Shown here: positions 63,618-64,000 of the stretch, in pieces
Layout: each line of letters opens with the position of its first letter
How positions within the stretch are numbered: position 1 is the stretch's first letter
Assembly: GCA_965203725.1 (NCBI GenBank)
Contig: CBDBDH010000002.1
Coordinates: 310,001 to 374,000, forward strand
Source: WTFY01 sp965203725
GTDB lineage: Bacteria; Pseudomonadota; Gammaproteobacteria; UBA4575
Reading direction: 5' to 3'
DNA length: 64,000 bases
Notes under the pieces: model-generated
What the model was told of the DNA's origin: nothing
Seen by the model: the letters and a program-made list of their open reading frames with translations, nothing else
The model's database searches: none
Translations under genes and position numbers: made by a program

Positions 63618-64000
63618 ATGAATGTCATGCAAACCATCGCCATCTGGGCCATCCCGGTCCTGCTGGCCATCACGCTACATGAAGTCGCGCATGGCTGGGT
63701 CGCCAAGCAGTACGGTGATCCCACGGCAGCCATCCTCGGCCGGCTGAGCCTGAATCCCTTCCGGCACATCGATCCCCTGGGCACCGTGCTGGTGCCGGTC
63801 GCGCTGCTCGTGCTGGTCGGCTTCGGCTTCGGATGGGCCAAGCCCGTGCCCGTGAATTTCGCACAACTGCGCAACCCCAGGCGGGACATGATCTGGGTGG
63901 CGGCGGCCGGTCCTGCCGCCAACCTGGTGATGGCCCTGGGCTGGGCCCTGGTCATGAAGCTGGGGCTTTCGCTGCTGGACCAGTCGCAGTGGGTGGCTGC
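63618..64000 (+). CDS. Site-2-protease-like M50 family metalloprotease (3' end outside window)
   Basis: About 127 codons are visible from the ATG at 63618; an earlier in-frame ATG at 63576 overlaps the previous stop. Zinc motif HEVAH (HExxH) in LLAITLHEVAHGWVAKQYGD, then LNPFRHIDPLGTVLVPVALL and AGPAANLVMALGW. These are the marks of the intramembrane M50 family (YwhC/Rip-like). The substrate is unknown. Confidence 0.88.
   Translation, partial: MNVMQTIAIWAIPVLLAITLHEVAHGWVAKQYGDPTAAILGRLSLNPFRHIDPLGTVLVPVALLVLVGFGFGWAKPVPVNFAQLRNPRRDMIWVAAAGPAANLVMALGWALVMKLGLSLLDQSQWVA

Overview
The window is chromosomal DNA, about 58-60% G+C by eye, from a Gram-negative gammaproteobacterium. The lineage call rests on gene order (lolB-ispE-tRNA-Gln-prs-rplY-pth-ychF; hemA-prfA-prmC facing gatCAB; mreBCD) and on outer-membrane functions (Kdo transferase, heptosyltransferases, TolC, LolB, MlaA, an autotransporter). 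I cannot name genus or species; a sulfur-oxidiser or Chromatiales-like relative is only a guess.

Region 1 (1-16.6 kb) is envelope and LPS territory. It holds the 3' part of an autotransporter, then an LPS-core block: three kinase-fold proteins (one is Kdo kinase KdkA), a membrane protein of unknown function, two FkbM-type methyltransferases, a DUF6165 protein, two heptosyltransferases and Kdo transferase WaaA, followed by a TolC-family protein, a rhodanese, a Pcm-type methyltransferase, and a radical SAM plus Gfo/Idh/MocA pair. A decayed DUF4143-type ATPase fragment lies between kdkA and waaA.

Region 2 (16.6-18.7 kb) is an AT-rich accessory island between core genes. Beside an insertion-sequence remnant it carries an MqsR-like toxin, an MqsA-like antitoxin with a long C-terminal extension, and a SecB-like chaperone. 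This is a toxin-antitoxin-chaperone (TAC) module, a type linked to phage defence. Imperfect 27-bp direct repeats bracket it.

Region 3 (18.8-43.6 kb) is core metabolism and information processing: a TPP riboswitch with thiC, then msrA, pdxH, metY, a BolA-family gene, rnd, a ChaN-like gene, mreBCD, gatCAB, prmC, prfA, hemA, a TPR lipoprotein and lolB (both frameshifted as read), ispE, tRNA-Gln, prs, rplY, pth, ychF and tRNA-Met.

Region 4 (43.6-47.3 kb) is less orderly: an internally deleted phage-type integrase directly behind tRNA-Met, an outer-membrane barrel protein, a SYLF-domain protein, a secreted MsrA and a degenerate tRNA-like sequence.

Region 5 (47.3-64 kb) returns to core functions: GTP-dependent PEPCK, MazG, NadC, an EgtD-like histidine methyltransferase without EgtB nearby, argF-argD, a PuuD-like membrane protein, a lone hydantoinase B subunit with an AsnB-type amidotransferase, grxD, rnt, argG, mlaA, folE, YciI, a YciO-type protein and the start of an M50 metalloprotease. 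No rRNA genes and no CRISPR array were seen.
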